Shown: in pieces, positions 31,270 to 40,114 of the stretch
How the letters are laid out: each line of letters opens with the position of its first letter
Position numbering within the stretch: the first letter of the stretch is position 1
Source of the DNA: Paracoccaceae bacterium
GTDB taxonomy: Bacteria; Pseudomonadota; Alphaproteobacteria; Rhodobacterales; Rhodobacteraceae
Assembly (NCBI GenBank): GCA_012270125.1
Contig: JAAXIY010000043.1
Span: 71,510 to 135,509 of the forward strand
Direction of reading: 5' to 3'
DNA: 64,000 nucleotides
Made by a program: the position numbers and the translations under genes
Notes under the pieces: model-generated
The model's input: only the letters and a program-made list of their open reading frames with translations
Told to the model about the DNA's origin: nothing
The model's database searches: none

Positions 31270-32388
31270 TTAAACACGCATAGGCATAACAACATAGACA
31301 GCGCTGATATCATTTCCTTCTCGCATTAAAGTAGGGTCGCCTGAAGAGTTGAATAAAAACACAGCATTTTCTCGATCAACCTGACTTGCTATTTCTAAGA
31401 GATATTTTGCGTTAAATCCTATTTCTAAAGGCTCATCACCATATGCAACAGCAAGCTCTTCTTCAGCTGCGCCACTATCTGGCGCATTGACTGATAATAC
31501 TAACCTATCTTCATCCAAAGAAAGCTTTACAGCTCGAGAACGCTCTGAAGAAACAGTTGCAACCCTATCTACTGCTTTAGCAAAGTCGTTTGCGTCAACT
31601 TCTAGCCTTCTTGTGTTTTCGCTGGGAATAACACGAGTATAGTCTGGAAAGGTTCCATCAATAACTTTTGATGTTAATGTTATATCGGGGGTAGCAAACC
31701 TGATTTTTGTTTCTGAAACGGAGACAGCAATTTTAAGCTCATCATCATCGAGCAACTTACGTAATTCTCCAACTGTTTTTCTTGGAACTATGACGCCAGG
31801 CATGTCCGAAGCTCCCTCGGGAAGGTCCGCATCAATTCTTGCAAGTCTGTGGCCATCGGTTGCTACACACCGAAGGACCTCTCCACCATCAGCAGATGCT
31901 ATGTGCATGTAAACACCGTTCAGGTAATACCTTGTTTCTTCCGTTGAAATAGCAAATTTTGATTTATCAAATAATCGTCTTAAAACAGATGCTTGTGCTG
32001 AAAAATTTGATGAATATTCTGAATTAGCCATTATTGGAAAGTCTTCTTTAGGTAGCGTGGCTAATGAAAAGTTTGATCGTCCAGCTTCAACGTTTAATCG
32101 CCCTTTATCAGTGTCACTAGTTAAAGTAACAAGCGCTCCATCTGGTAGCTTCCGGACAATTTCATGTAAAGTTATGGCTGAAACTGTCGTTGAGCCCGCT
32201 TGTTCAACTTGAGCAGGGGCTTTATCAACAACCTCAATATCCAGATCAGTGGCACGAAACCTTGCTGTATCGCCTTCAGCCTCAATTAAAACGTTTGATA
32301 AAATAGGAATTGTATTTCTCCGCTCAACAACGGACTGAGCTTGTGAAATTGCCTTTAATAAATAGCTTCGCTCTACACTCAACTTCAT
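31270..32388 (-). CDS. dnaN: DNA polymerase III beta sliding clamp
   Basis: Ring-shaped processivity clamp for the replicative polymerase. The 372-aa product has the start MKLSVERSYLLKAISQAQSVVERRNTIPILSNVLIEA and the C-terminal YVVMPMRV typical of the family, with three clamp repeats across the length. AGGAG stands 7 bases before the ATG. It is separated from dnaA by 135 bases with a candidate promoter, and from recF by 35 bases. Confidence 0.97.
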   Translation of the reverse strand: MKLSVERSYLLKAISQAQSVVERRNTIPILSNVLIEAEGDTARFRATDLDIEVVDKAPAQVEQAGSTTVSAITLHEIVRKLPDGALVTLTSDTDKGRLNVEAGRSNFSLATLPKEDFPIMANSEYSSNFSAQASVLRRLFDKSKFAISTEETRYYLNGVYMHIASADGGEVLRCVATDGHRLARIDADLPEGASDMPGVIVPRKTVGELRKLLDDDELKIAVSVSETKIRFATPDITLTSKVIDGTFPDYTRVIPSENTRRLEVDANDFAKAVDRVATVSSERSRAVKLSLDEDRLVLSVNAPDSGAAEEELAVAYGDEPLEIGFNAKYLLEIASQVDRENAVFLFNSSGDPTLMREGNDISAVYVVMPMRV

Positions 32389-32413
32389 TATGGTGCTCCT
32401 TTTATTGAGAAGG

Positions 32414-32441
32414 AGGATAATGTACTACAACATCCAGTCAA
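32414..32441 (-). promoter_or_regulatory. Candidate promoter of dnaN
   Basis: Minus strand: TTGACT (32436-32441, 5/6), a 16-base spacer, TATCCT (32414-32419, 4/6), within the dnaA-dnaN gap. Transcription would start about 20 bases before the dnaN ATG. It is moderate evidence only. Confidence 0.35.
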
Positions 32442-32523
32442 CTCAAGTTTTTGTTAGAAAAAAGTTTTTATAAACAGGTTTTAAAGAGTAAGATCAACAT
32501 TTACATCTTAATCAAGCTATACT

Positions 32524-33873
32524 TTAGGCTTCTAATGCTCTTCTAAGCATTTCCAAATCTTCAGCAATCTGCCCATCTTGCGTTCTAAGTTCTTCTATAC
32601 GCCTAACGCCATGCATTACTGTTGTATGATCCCTACCACCAAATCTACGGCCAATTTCTGGAAGACTTCGGCTAGTTAGCTGCTTGCTGAGAAACATTGC
32701 TATTTGTCTTGGTCGAGCATAGGTGCGAAGACGTTTTGGACCAATCATATCGGATAACCTAATATTGTAATGCTCTGAGACTTTACGTTGGATTTCCTCA
32801 ACTGTAATTTTTCTTTCTGATGCTCGTAGAACATCGGCTAGACAATCCTGCGCAACTTCAAGAGTGATATGTCGCCCTATAAGTGATGCAAAAGCAAATA
32901 ATCTAGTTAGCGCACCCTCTAAGACTCGAACATTAGTCGAAATTCTAAGAGCAAGAAATTCCAAAACATTGTTATCGATACTAAGCTCTGGATATTGCTG
33001 CTTTTGACGCTCTACTTTAGATTGAAGAATGCCTAAGCGTAATTCATAGTCAGTAGGATGCAGGTCTACCACTAAACCTGACTGTAATCTGCTTTTTATT
33101 CTGTCTTCCAGGTCTTTAATTTCACCGGGGGCACGGTCTCCTGAGATTATTATCTGTTTGTTTTGATCTACGAGTGCATTAAAGGTGTGGAAAAACTCTT
33201 CTTGAGTGCTTCCTTTGCCGGCAATAAATTGAACATCGTCAACCATTAAAACATCTACAGATCTAAAAAGTTGTTTGAAATCCATCATTTTGCGCTCTCT
33301 AAGAGCCTGAACAAACCTGTACATGAATTGTTCTGCGGATAGATATAGCACATTCAAGTCAGGACGACGGTTTTGAAGTTCCCAAGCTATGGCGTGCATA
33401 AGGTGGGTTTTGCCAAGACCAACTCCCCCATATAAAAAAAGAGGGTTAAAACTAACAATCCCTCCTTCAGCAACTCGCCGAGCCGCCGCATGAGCTAATT
33501 CGTTGGGTTTTCCTACAACGAAAGCATCAAATGTAAATCTTTTATCTAACTGTGCGCCAGTTAATTCGTTATCTTTTGAAATATTTGTGTGCGTTACTGC
33601 AGAGGGTTGAGATACGCCAAGGCTGTTTGATGATGTATCTACTTCAAATCGTATACGACTAATTTTATTATTCTTGGATGAAATTTGCGCTGTTATTAAT
33701 TCCCCAAAATTTTGCGATACGTAATTACCTAAAAAATTTGTGGGTACAGTCAACACCGCCATATCTTCTTCTACATGGCTGAAATTAATAGGTGACAACC
33801 AATTATTAAAGCTGTTTTCTCCAACTGATTTTTTTAGGGAAATTTTTAACTTGGTCCATATTTTATCATCCAT
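32524..33873 (-). CDS. dnaA: Chromosomal replication initiator DnaA
   Basis: AAA+ initiator that binds DnaA boxes and melts oriC. The 449-aa product has the N-terminal oligomerisation domain (1-75), a short linker, Walker A GGVGLGKT (149-156), Walker B LMVDDVQF, sensor ISGDRAP, and the domain IV DNA-binding signature GGRDHTTVMHGVRRI (about 412-426). AGGA stands 7 bases before the ATG. It lies between rpsT and dnaN, as is common in Rhodobacterales. The upstream gap holds palindromes and GANTC sites (separate entries). Confidence 0.97.
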   Translation of the reverse strand: MDDKIWTKLKISLKKSVGENSFNNWLSPINFSHVEEDMAVLTVPTNFLGNYVSQNFGELITAQISSKNNKISRIRFEVDTSSNSLGVSQPSAVTHTNISKDNELTGAQLDKRFTFDAFVVGKPNELAHAAARRVAEGGIVSFNPLFLYGGVGLGKTHLMHAIAWELQNRRPDLNVLYLSAEQFMYRFVQALRERKMMDFKQLFRSVDVLMVDDVQFIAGKGSTQEEFFHTFNALVDQNKQIIISGDRAPGEIKDLEDRIKSRLQSGLVVDLHPTDYELRLGILQSKVERQKQQYPELSIDNNVLEFLALRISTNVRVLEGALTRLFAFASLIGRHITLEVAQDCLADVLRASERKITVEEIQRKVSEHYNIRLSDMIGPKRLRTYARPRQIAMFLSKQLTSRSLPEIGRRFGGRDHTTVMHGVRRIEELRTQDGQIAEDLEMLRRALEA

Positions 33874-34142
33874 TTTTAAGTCCTAAATTCATAAAACTAT
33901 CAAGTTATTTTATTAACCTGAAATTTCCCAGTCTCACATTCTCTAGGACAATCTATTGGGGACCAAAAAATTTTTAATCCAATAGATGAGTGACAAAAGT
34001 TTACGACTTTAATTAAAGCGCAAACAAATTGTCCCCCCAGACGCAGTGAATCGCTAATGTACGGTAACAACTTGATACAAGAAGTTTCAACACATCTTAT
34101 CACTTGACTCGAAAAAAAATGAAAAAGAATCTCTCTGTAAAT
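33874..34142. other. Long dnaA-rpsT intergenic region (dnaA control region; oriC not demonstrable)
   Basis: This is the longest gene-free stretch in the window. It contains a 9-bp dyad (33951-33987), a perfect 12-bp palindrome CTTTAATTAAAG (34007-34018), a run of six C (34033-34038), and three GANTC sites (34048-34052, 34106-34110, 34127-34131), the target of the alphaproteobacterial methyltransferase CcrM. I find no cluster of TTATNCACA DnaA boxes, only loose matches. It must hold the dnaA promoter, but no convincing -35/-10 pair stands out. I see no RNA gene. Confidence 0.6.
33951..33987. repeat. 9-bp inverted repeat upstream of dnaA
   Basis: ATCTATTGG (33951-33959) and its exact reverse complement CCAATAGAT (33979-33987), separated by 19 bases that include AAAAAATTTTT near the centre. 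The arms are about two helical turns plus apart centre to centre (28 bases), with a bend-prone A/T tract between. It lies 78-114 bases upstream of the dnaA ATG, a place suited to an operator. Confidence 0.5.
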
Positions 34143-34167
34143 AAAAAACGCCGCTGAATAGCGGCGT
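34143..34167 (-). terminator. Intrinsic terminator of rpsT
   Basis: Minus strand: ACGCCGCT, loop ATTC, AGCGGCGT, then TTTTTT (34148 down to 34143). It is a GC-rich 8-bp stem with a U-tract, 23 bases after the rpsT stop. It is the only textbook intrinsic terminator I found in the window. Confidence 0.9.
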
Positions 34168-34189
34168 ATATCGATTATTTAAAGTTGTC

Positions 34190-34453
34190 TTAAGCTATTT
34201 TTTTCACTCTTGCTGAAAGCCTAGACATTTTCCTAGCTGCTGTATTTTTATGGAATATGCCCTTTGAAACTCCACGCATTAGTTCAGGCTGCGCTGCTGT
34301 CAGGGCAGCACTAGCTGCGTTTTTATCCCCACTTGATATGGCCTCTTCAACTTTTCGTAAAAATGTTCGAATGCGCGACCGCCTAGATTTATTAACTGCA
34401 GCGCGTCGCTCGTTTTGACGAGCTCTTTTTTTTGATTGAGCCGTATTTGCCAT
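34190..34453 (-). CDS. rpsT: 30S ribosomal protein S20
   Basis: Small basic protein of the 30S subunit body that binds 16S rRNA. The 87-aa product starts [18 protein letters not shown] and contains [20 protein letters not shown], both invariant parts of S20. It has its own candidate promoter and an intrinsic terminator, so it is a monocistronic unit between the enoyl-CoA hydratase gene and dnaA. Confidence 0.97.
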   Translation of the reverse strand: MANTAQSKKRARQNERRAAVNKSRRSRIRTFLRKVEEAISSGDKNAASAALTAAQPELMRGVSKGIFHKNTAARKMSRLSARVKKIA

Positions 34454-34494
34454 TTTTAATCGACCTTCATAGTTTCTGTCTACCTGAAGCCTGC

Positions 34495-34523
34495 TCTTTA
34501 AGTCCGACTCGCATTACTGTCAA
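34495..34523 (-). promoter_or_regulatory. Candidate promoter of rpsT
   Basis: Minus strand: TTGACA (34518-34523, perfect), a 17-base spacer, TAAAGA (34495-34500, weak). The spacer includes a GANTC site (34506-34510). It gives a leader of about 35 bases before the rpsT ATG. The -35 is strong; the -10 is poor. Confidence 0.45.
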
Positions 34524-34555
34524 CATGTAAACGAGCTATAATTAAGGGGTATGTT

Positions 34556-35332
34556 CTATTTATCTCTAAATTGAGCTTCTCTTTTTTCTAGAAATGCAGC
34601 CATACCCTCTTTTTGATCTTCGGTGGCAAATAGTGAATGAAAGCCTCTGCGTTCAAAAAGTAATCCTTCATCAAGAGACATTTCATAAGATCGATTTACC
34701 ATTTCTTTTACCATAGCTACTGCAACCATTGATTTTTCAGCGATTTTAGTAGCGGCTGTTATAGCCTCATCCCTCAATTTCTTAGCAGGAACAACTCTGC
34801 TAACCAAACCACAACGTTCAGCTTCATCTGCTTCCATAAAACGACCTGTTAGGTTCATGTCCATGGATTTTGATTTACCTATAAATCTTGTCAATCTTTG
34901 TGTTCCTCCTAGACCCGCGGAAACCCCAAGATTTATCTCTGGCTGTCCAAACTTCGCGGTATCCGAACAAATAATAAAGTCGCACATCATAGCTAATTCG
35001 CATCCTCCTCCAAGGGCATATCCGGATACGGCAGCTATAATTGGCTTTCTTATGGCAAGTATTCTATTGGAGGCTTCTGTAAACATATCTCCCATGAAAG
35101 CATCAACAAAATTTCTATTTGCCATCATGGAAATATCAGCGCCTGCGGCAAATGCCTTCTCAGAACCCGTTAAGACTATGCAGCGGACTTTTTCATTCTT
35201 TTGGGCCTGCTCTAATGCGTCAGCCAGTTCATCCAGAAGTGCTTCATTTAAAGCGTTCAAAGCATCAGGTCTATTTAGGGTTACAACACAAATGTGGTCT
35301 TCGACTTCAACAATTATTGTTTCGTAGGCCAT
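34556..35332 (-). CDS. Enoyl-CoA hydratase (crotonase family)
   Basis: Hydrates trans-2-enoyl-CoA in fatty-acid or amino-acid breakdown. The 258-aa product has the oxyanion-hole segments AFAAGADI and [13 protein letters not shown], and both catalytic glutamates (in GGGCELA and in GQPEINLGV), so it looks like a true hydratase rather than another crotonase-fold enzyme. It sits between mutM and rpsT as in many Rhodobacterales. GGA lies seven bases before the ATG. Confidence 0.93.
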   Translation of the reverse strand: MAYETIIVEVEDHICVVTLNRPDALNALNEALLDELADALEQAQKNEKVRCIVLTGSEKAFAAGADISMMANRNFVDAFMGDMFTEASNRILAIRKPIIAAVSGYALGGGCELAMMCDFIICSDTAKFGQPEINLGVSAGLGGTQRLTRFIGKSKSMDMNLTGRFMEADEAERCGLVSRVVPAKKLRDEAITAATKIAEKSMVAVAMVKEMVNRSYEMSLDEGLLFERRGFHSLFATEDQKEGMAAFLEKREAQFRDK

Positions 35333-35395
35333 TTAACGTTCCATGCTAATTTCAGACATTTCTCCATTTTAATCGTGAAAATCTAAGGGTTCAAG

Positions 35396-36247
35396 TTATC
35401 TTTGACAGCTTGGGCAGTAGAAAGAAGACCTTCCAGATTGAGAAATTCTTTTGATTTTACGATTACAAGTATTTGACTTACACAATTCGTTATCCCGGCC
35501 ATAAACATAAAATTCAAATTGGAAATAACCCGAGTTACCTTCTATATCAGTAAAATCTTTCAATGAAGAGCCACCTGCTTCTATTGCAGAGATCAAAATT
35601 CCACGGATATTTCTTACTAGTTCTTCGCATTTTTTTTTGGAAATTTTAGAAGCGGTTTTCTTCGGCGAAATACCGCTCATAAAAAGCGCCTCACAGACGT
35701 ATATATTTCCTAAACCTGCAACAACGGATTGATCTAAAAGTACACTTTTAATGGGTGATTCCTTTTTAGAAAATTTATTTTTGAGGTAATTAGCGTTGAA
35801 GTTATTTCCCAGTGGTTCTGGTCCCAACTTTTGGATAAATTTATGGTATTTCAAAGTATCGGTTTTTGCTAAGTCCATAGCTCCGAACCGTCTTGGATCA
35901 TTGTAGGTGATGATTGTACCATCGTTCATTTCAAATACAACGTGGTCATGGCGAGCGATTTTAGCGGTTTCATGAAAATAATTACCAAGTTTTTTATTAG
36001 AAACCAAAATCTTTCCGGACATTCCTAAGTGAATTAAAAGCGTCTCGCCTGTGCTCAAATTGACTAAAATATATTTTGAGCGTCTTTTTAAGTTAAGGAC
36101 CTTAGCTTTTTCTAAACGTTTTGCAAAATTTTCTGGAAATGGCCAACGTAAGTCTGATCTATTAAGCTTTACTTTTGTTATTGTTGCACCTTCTAAAAAT
36201 GGAGTAATTCCAAGCATTATTGTTTCTACTTCAGGCAGTTCTGGCAT
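35396..36247 (-). CDS. mutM: Formamidopyrimidine-DNA glycosylase (MutM/Fpg)
   Basis: Excises 8-oxoguanine and formamidopyrimidines and nicks the abasic site. The 283-aa product starts MPELPEVETI, with Pro2 as nucleophile and Glu3 as catalyst after Met removal. It has the helix-two-turn-helix region DQSVVAGLGNIYVCEAL and a C-terminal zinc finger ending SGRSSFYCPSCQR. The first finger pair is spaced Cx4C (CKSNTC) rather than the E. coli CxxC, a variant I recall from other alphaproteobacteria. GGAG precedes the ATG. It is divergent from ubiE. Confidence 0.95.
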   Translation of the reverse strand: MPELPEVETIMLGITPFLEGATITKVKLNRSDLRWPFPENFAKRLEKAKVLNLKRRSKYILVNLSTGETLLIHLGMSGKILVSNKKLGNYFHETAKIARHDHVVFEMNDGTIITYNDPRRFGAMDLAKTDTLKYHKFIQKLGPEPLGNNFNANYLKNKFSKKESPIKSVLLDQSVVAGLGNIYVCEALFMSGISPKKTASKISKKKCEELVRNIRGILISAIEAGGSSLKDFTDIEGNSGYFQFEFYVYGRDNELCKSNTCNRKIKRISQSGRSSFYCPSCQR

Positions 36248-36309
36248 CGATTGCTCCGAATATCATTTTTCTTTTAAATTCATTTTTTTGTTTTGTAGAA
36301 TAGGATGCA

Positions 36310-36337
36310 TTGTAACTCAGTGCTGTATTACTATAAG
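36310..36337 (+). promoter_or_regulatory. Candidate promoter of ubiE-ubiB
   Basis: TTGTAA (36310-36315, 4/6), a 16-base spacer, TATAAG (36332-36337, 5/6), in the mutM/ubiE divergent gap. The expected start is about 20 bases before the ubiE ATG. It is moderate support. Confidence 0.42.
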
Positions 36338-36364
36338 TGAATAACTTGGTTTAGGAAGGTGCAC

Positions 36365-37117
36365 ATGTCAAAAAGTCTTGATAAAGAAACTCATTTTGGC
36401 TTTGAGACCATAAACGAGAATGAAAAAGCTGGACGTGTCCAGGGAGTTTTTAATTCTGTTGCATCAAAATATGACGTTATGAATGACGTAATGTCACTAG
36501 GTGTTCATCGTATCTGGAAGGATATGATGATGGATTGGCTTGCTCCACAAGCTGGTCAAAAACTTTTAGATGTTGCGGGCGGAACTGGTGACATAGCATT
36601 TAGGTTTCTGGAGCGCTCAGGTTTTGGGCATGCGACGGTTCTGGATCTAACTTCATCAATGCTTGCTGAGGGGCGAAGTAGAGCAGAAGCAAAACAAATG
36701 ATCAATGAGATTGATTGGGTAGTTGGTGATGCTATGAATTTACCATTTGAGGATAATGTGTTTGACGTCTACACAATCAGTTTTGGTATCCGTAATGTTA
36801 CCCGCCCCCAGGAAGCCCTAAAGGAAGCATATAGGGTTTTAAAACCTGGTGGGCGAATTATGGTTTTAGAGTTTTCTCAAATTCCTGTACCATTGGGTCA
36901 ATGGTTTTATGATCGATATTCATTTAATCTAATACCGAAAATGGGGGAGTTAATTGCTAATGACCGCTCAAGTTATCAATATTTAGTTGAATCAATCAGA
37001 AAATTTCCAGACCAAGAGACTTTTTTAGGTATGGTAGAAGCCACTGGTTTTGAAAATGCCAAATATCGGAATCTTTCATTAGGGATCGCTTGTTTACACT
37101 CTGGCTGGAAGATTTGA
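36365..37117 (+). CDS. ubiE: UbiE, quinone C-methyltransferase
   Basis: SAM-dependent methyltransferase that methylates the benzoquinol ring in ubiquinone synthesis. The 250-aa product has the SAM motif [16 protein letters not shown], the family signatures near [18 protein letters not shown] and SFGIRNV, and the C-terminal GWKI. A GTG at 36359 is in frame, but AGGAAGG sits at better spacing for the ATG at 36365. ubiB follows after three bases, so they form one operon. Confidence 0.96.
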   Translation: MSKSLDKETHFGFETINENEKAGRVQGVFNSVASKYDVMNDVMSLGVHRIWKDMMMDWLAPQAGQKLLDVAGGTGDIAFRFLERSGFGHATVLDLTSSMLAEGRSRAEAKQMINEIDWVVGDAMNLPFEDNVFDVYTISFGIRNVTRPQEALKEAYRVLKPGGRIMVLEFSQIPVPLGQWFYDRYSFNLIPKMGELIANDRSSYQYLVESIRKFPDQETFLGMVEATGFENAKYRNLSLGIACLHSGWKI

Positions 37118-37120
37118 GCG

Positions 37121-38650
37121 ATGCGTGGCCCACATAATATTTTTAGGCTTATTCGAACAGGTGCAACTTTAGAAAGAACAGGGGCTATGTCCATAGTTCT
37201 TACGGCCTTGAATGCACCAAGACCTCTAAGAGTAGTGGCGCGCCTTTTATGCTGGCCAATAAAATGGTTTGGCCTAAGAGGTGATGAAAATATGCCTGCC
37301 GTGACTAGAGCTTTGTCTGCATTGGGCCCCGCCTACATAAAGTTTGGCCAAGTATTATCAACTCGACCTGATTTGGCTGGAGAAGAGTTAGCTAACCAGT
37401 TGCGCGTTCTTCAAGATCGCTTGCCTCCATTTTCAATAGAAGAGGCTAAAAAAACGTTTTTCATTGAAACAGGTTTGTTAGCTGACGAAGTTTTTGATGA
37501 ATTTAGTGAAGCGATTGCAGCAGCATCCATAGCTCAAGTTCACAAGGTGCGCCTGCGTGAAACGCAGGAAGAGTTGGCGCTCAAGGTGCTTAGGCCAGGA
37601 ATAGAAAAAGCGTTTCGAAAAGATGTAGACGCTTTTTATTTACTTGCTGGATTGGTAAACTTTTTTGCACCTTTTGCTAGGCGCTTACGTCCAATTGAAG
37701 TTATTGAACATTTTGAAGGAATAGTTTTGAGTGAATTGGATCTAAGGCTCGAAAGTTCCTCTGCTTCAAAGTTTAAAGATACTACAAAAAATGATGACGA
37801 TTTTAATGTTCCGTCAGTAAATTGGAAATTATCTGGCAAAAGAGTAATGACAATGTCATGGGTGGAGGGCATTGCTCTTGGTGACATTAAATCTCTTGAC
37901 GATGCAGGTCATGACAAATCTATTTTGGGAGAGCGGGTCTTACAACTTTTTCTAAATCATGCGCTTAGGGATGGTTATTTTCACGCTGATATGCATCAAG
38001 GAAACTTAAAGGTAAGTTTAGACGGAAAAATAATTGCCTTTGATTTTGGTATTATGGGGTACATCGATGAATATACGAGGAGAGTTTATGCCGAAATATT
38101 ATATGGATTCATTAAGAGAGATTACAAAAGAGTAGCAGAAGTACACTTTGAGGCAGGTTATGTGCCGATGGATAGAGATGTAGAAGATTTTGCCAATGCA
38201 TTGCGTGCAGTGGGCGAGCCAATTTTTGGAATGGATGCTGCTAATATTTCAATGGGTAAATTGCTTGCGTATCTTTTCGAGGTGACCGAACGATTTGGAA
38301 TGGAAACCCGAACAGAGTTAATTTTATTACAGCGTACAATGGTTGTTGTGGAAGGTGTGGCTCGTTCATTGAGCCCCAACATCAACATTTGGAAAACAGC
38401 TCAACCTATTGTTGAAAATTACATACGGAAAAGCATTGGCCCAAAAGCTATTTTAAAAGATATTGCAAATACTGCTAGGGTTGTGGCGCGGTTTGGACCT
38501 AGGTTACCAAATCTTGTTGAGAATATCCTCCTGACTCAGTCTGAAAAACAGGAAAAAAAGATTTATTCTTCCAAATGGCCATATTTTTCAATTGCAATAA
38601 TTTCGGCTTTTTTTGGCGCCATATTAGCAAATTTATTGTCTAATCTTTAA
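37121..38650 (+). CDS. ubiB: UbiB, ABC1/ADCK-family kinase-like protein
   Basis: Atypical kinase-like ATPase needed for ubiquinone synthesis, attached to the inner membrane. The 509-aa product has the family motif KFGQVLSTRPD (the KxGQ element), AAASIAQVHKV in place of a kinase glycine loop, the catalytic-loop relative HADMHQGNLKV and the metal-binding AFDFGIMG. A hydrophobic C-terminal segment (about 483-507) is the membrane anchor. It is convergent with gshA; the stop codons overlap. Confidence 0.95.
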   Translation: MRGPHNIFRLIRTGATLERTGAMSIVLTALNAPRPLRVVARLLCWPIKWFGLRGDENMPAVTRALSALGPAYIKFGQVLSTRPDLAGEELANQLRVLQDRLPPFSIEEAKKTFFIETGLLADEVFDEFSEAIAAASIAQVHKVRLRETQEELALKVLRPGIEKAFRKDVDAFYLLAGLVNFFAPFARRLRPIEVIEHFEGIVLSELDLRLESSSASKFKDTTKNDDDFNVPSVNWKLSGKRVMTMSWVEGIALGDIKSLDDAGHDKSILGERVLQLFLNHALRDGYFHADMHQGNLKVSLDGKIIAFDFGIMGYIDEYTRRVYAEILYGFIKRDYKRVAEVHFEAGYVPMDRDVEDFANALRAVGEPIFGMDAANISMGKLLAYLFEVTERFGMETRTELILLQRTMVVVEGVARSLSPNINIWKTAQPIVENYIRKSIGPKAILKDIANTARVVARFGPRLPNLVENILLTQSEKQEKKIYSSKWPYFSIAIISAFFGAILANLLSNL

Positions 38651-40017
38651 TAACTGTATTCGCCGAATATTTTAGTTACATCCTTATTCCAAGGACCATA
38701 ATATTTTTCTAGTAACTCATCTGCAGAGCTTTTTTTCTTTTCAATATTTTCTTTCAGGGAGTCTAAAAAAAGAGTTTCGTCAGAATATAAACCATTGGAA
38801 CTAGCTTTGGCTCTTTGTTTTAGACCATTTTCTGAAATTTGAACCAGCTCTTTTGCTATATCAATTAATTTTATGTTTCCTGCAGAACCGTTCAGTCCTT
38901 CTTTTGCGGCAGCAATTCGCAAGCTTTCTCGGTCATTTTCATTCCAACTTTTTGCTATATCCCAAGCTGCATCTAAAGAGCTCTGATTATAGCATATACC
39001 GACCCAGAAAGCTGGTAGGGCACACAGGCGGTGCCATTGACCTGCGTCTGCACCTCTCATTTCTATGAACCTTTTCAACCGTGCTTCTGGAAAAATTGTT
39101 GTTAAATGGTCGGCCCAATCATCTAGTGTCGGCAATTCACCAGGAAGAGCTGGAAGTTCTCCATTCATAAAAGCCCTGAATGATTGCCCTAGTGCATTGA
39201 TGTAGTTGCCATTTCGATACACAAAGTACATAGGCACATCTAATGCATATTCTACCCAGCTCTCGTATCCAAACCCGTCATTAAAAACAAATGGCAGCAT
39301 TCCTGTTCTTTGTTCATCTAAACTTCGCCAAATTCTACTTCTCCAACTTTTATGATCTGTTGGTTTTCCATCAAAAAAGGGAGAATTTGAAAAAAGTGCC
39401 GTTGCGACGGGCTGCAACGCTAGTGCAACTCGCATTTTCTGTATCATGTCAGTCTCTGAAGCATAATCTAAATTTACTTGGACTGTGCAGGTTCGAAACA
39501 TCATCGATTTGCCCATTGTGCCAACTTTATCCATATATTGGCTCATTAATCTATAACGCCCTTTCGGCATCATGGGCATGTCATCATGCTTCCAATGTGG
39601 GGCAGCGCCTATGCCTATGAATCCAATGTTCAGCTTATCGGCTATAGATTTAACCTCCATTAAATGTTCATTGACTTCATCACAAGTCTGAAAAATTGTC
39701 TGGAATTGAGCGCCAGATAGCTCTAGTGCACCGCCAGGCTCTAAAGAAACATTAGCGCCATTTTTGGTAAGCCCTATTGTGTTGTTTTTTTCTTTTACTG
39801 GTTTCCAACCATATTCATTCTCCAAACCTTTTAGGATAGAAAGAACAGATCGATTTCCACTATATGGGATAGGTAAGAGGGTCTCTTTACAGTAACCAAA
39901 CTTTTCGTGCTCTGTTCCAATACGCCACTCTGATTTTGGTTTGCATCCAGAGGCTAAGTATTCAGTAAGCTGGTTATAGTTTTCTATTCGACCGCCACCT
40001 GACTGTGGGATAGACAT
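38647..40017 (-). CDS. gshA: Glutamate-cysteine ligase (plant/alphaproteobacterial type)
   Basis: First enzyme of glutathione synthesis, joining glutamate and cysteine. The 456-aa product belongs to the GCS2 type found in alphaproteobacteria and plants: WRIGTEHEKFGY near the N-terminus, NVSLEPGGALELSGA, the MMFRTCTVQVNLDY strand, and MRGADAGQWHRLCALPAFWVGI. The frame extends four codons to a TTG at 40029, but the ATG at 40017 has GGAG seven bases upstream. It follows rsmE on the same strand by about 97 bases. Confidence 0.93.
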   Translation of the reverse strand: MSIPQSGGGRIENYNQLTEYLASGCKPKSEWRIGTEHEKFGYCKETLLPIPYSGNRSVLSILKGLENEYGWKPVKEKNNTIGLTKNGANVSLEPGGALELSGAQFQTIFQTCDEVNEHLMEVKSIADKLNIGFIGIGAAPHWKHDDMPMMPKGRYRLMSQYMDKVGTMGKSMMFRTCTVQVNLDYASETDMIQKMRVALALQPVATALFSNSPFFDGKPTDHKSWRSRIWRSLDEQRTGMLPFVFNDGFGYESWVEYALDVPMYFVYRNGNYINALGQSFRAFMNGELPALPGELPTLDDWADHLTTIFPEARLKRFIEMRGADAGQWHRLCALPAFWVGICYNQSSLDAAWDIAKSWNENDRESLRIAAAKEGLNGSAGNIKLIDIAKELVQISENGLKQRAKASSNGLYSDETLFLDSLKENIEKKKSSADELLEKYYGPWNKDVTKIFGEYSY

Positions 40018-40114
40018 CAAGAACTCCAAATTTCCACCTTAACGAGCCTTGCGCCATTTTTTAATTAAGGTCAATGCACCTATTTAATCGAAGCCATAAA
40101 TTCCTGACTTTATT

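Noticed and set aside
32468..32476. DnaA box-like TTATAAACA in the dnaA-dnaN gap
   Set aside because: One mismatch to TTATNCACA and single; not enough for an origin.
34857..35327. 156-aa open frame antisense to the enoyl-CoA hydratase gene
   Set aside because: Low-complexity Ser-rich shadow translation of a well-supported gene.
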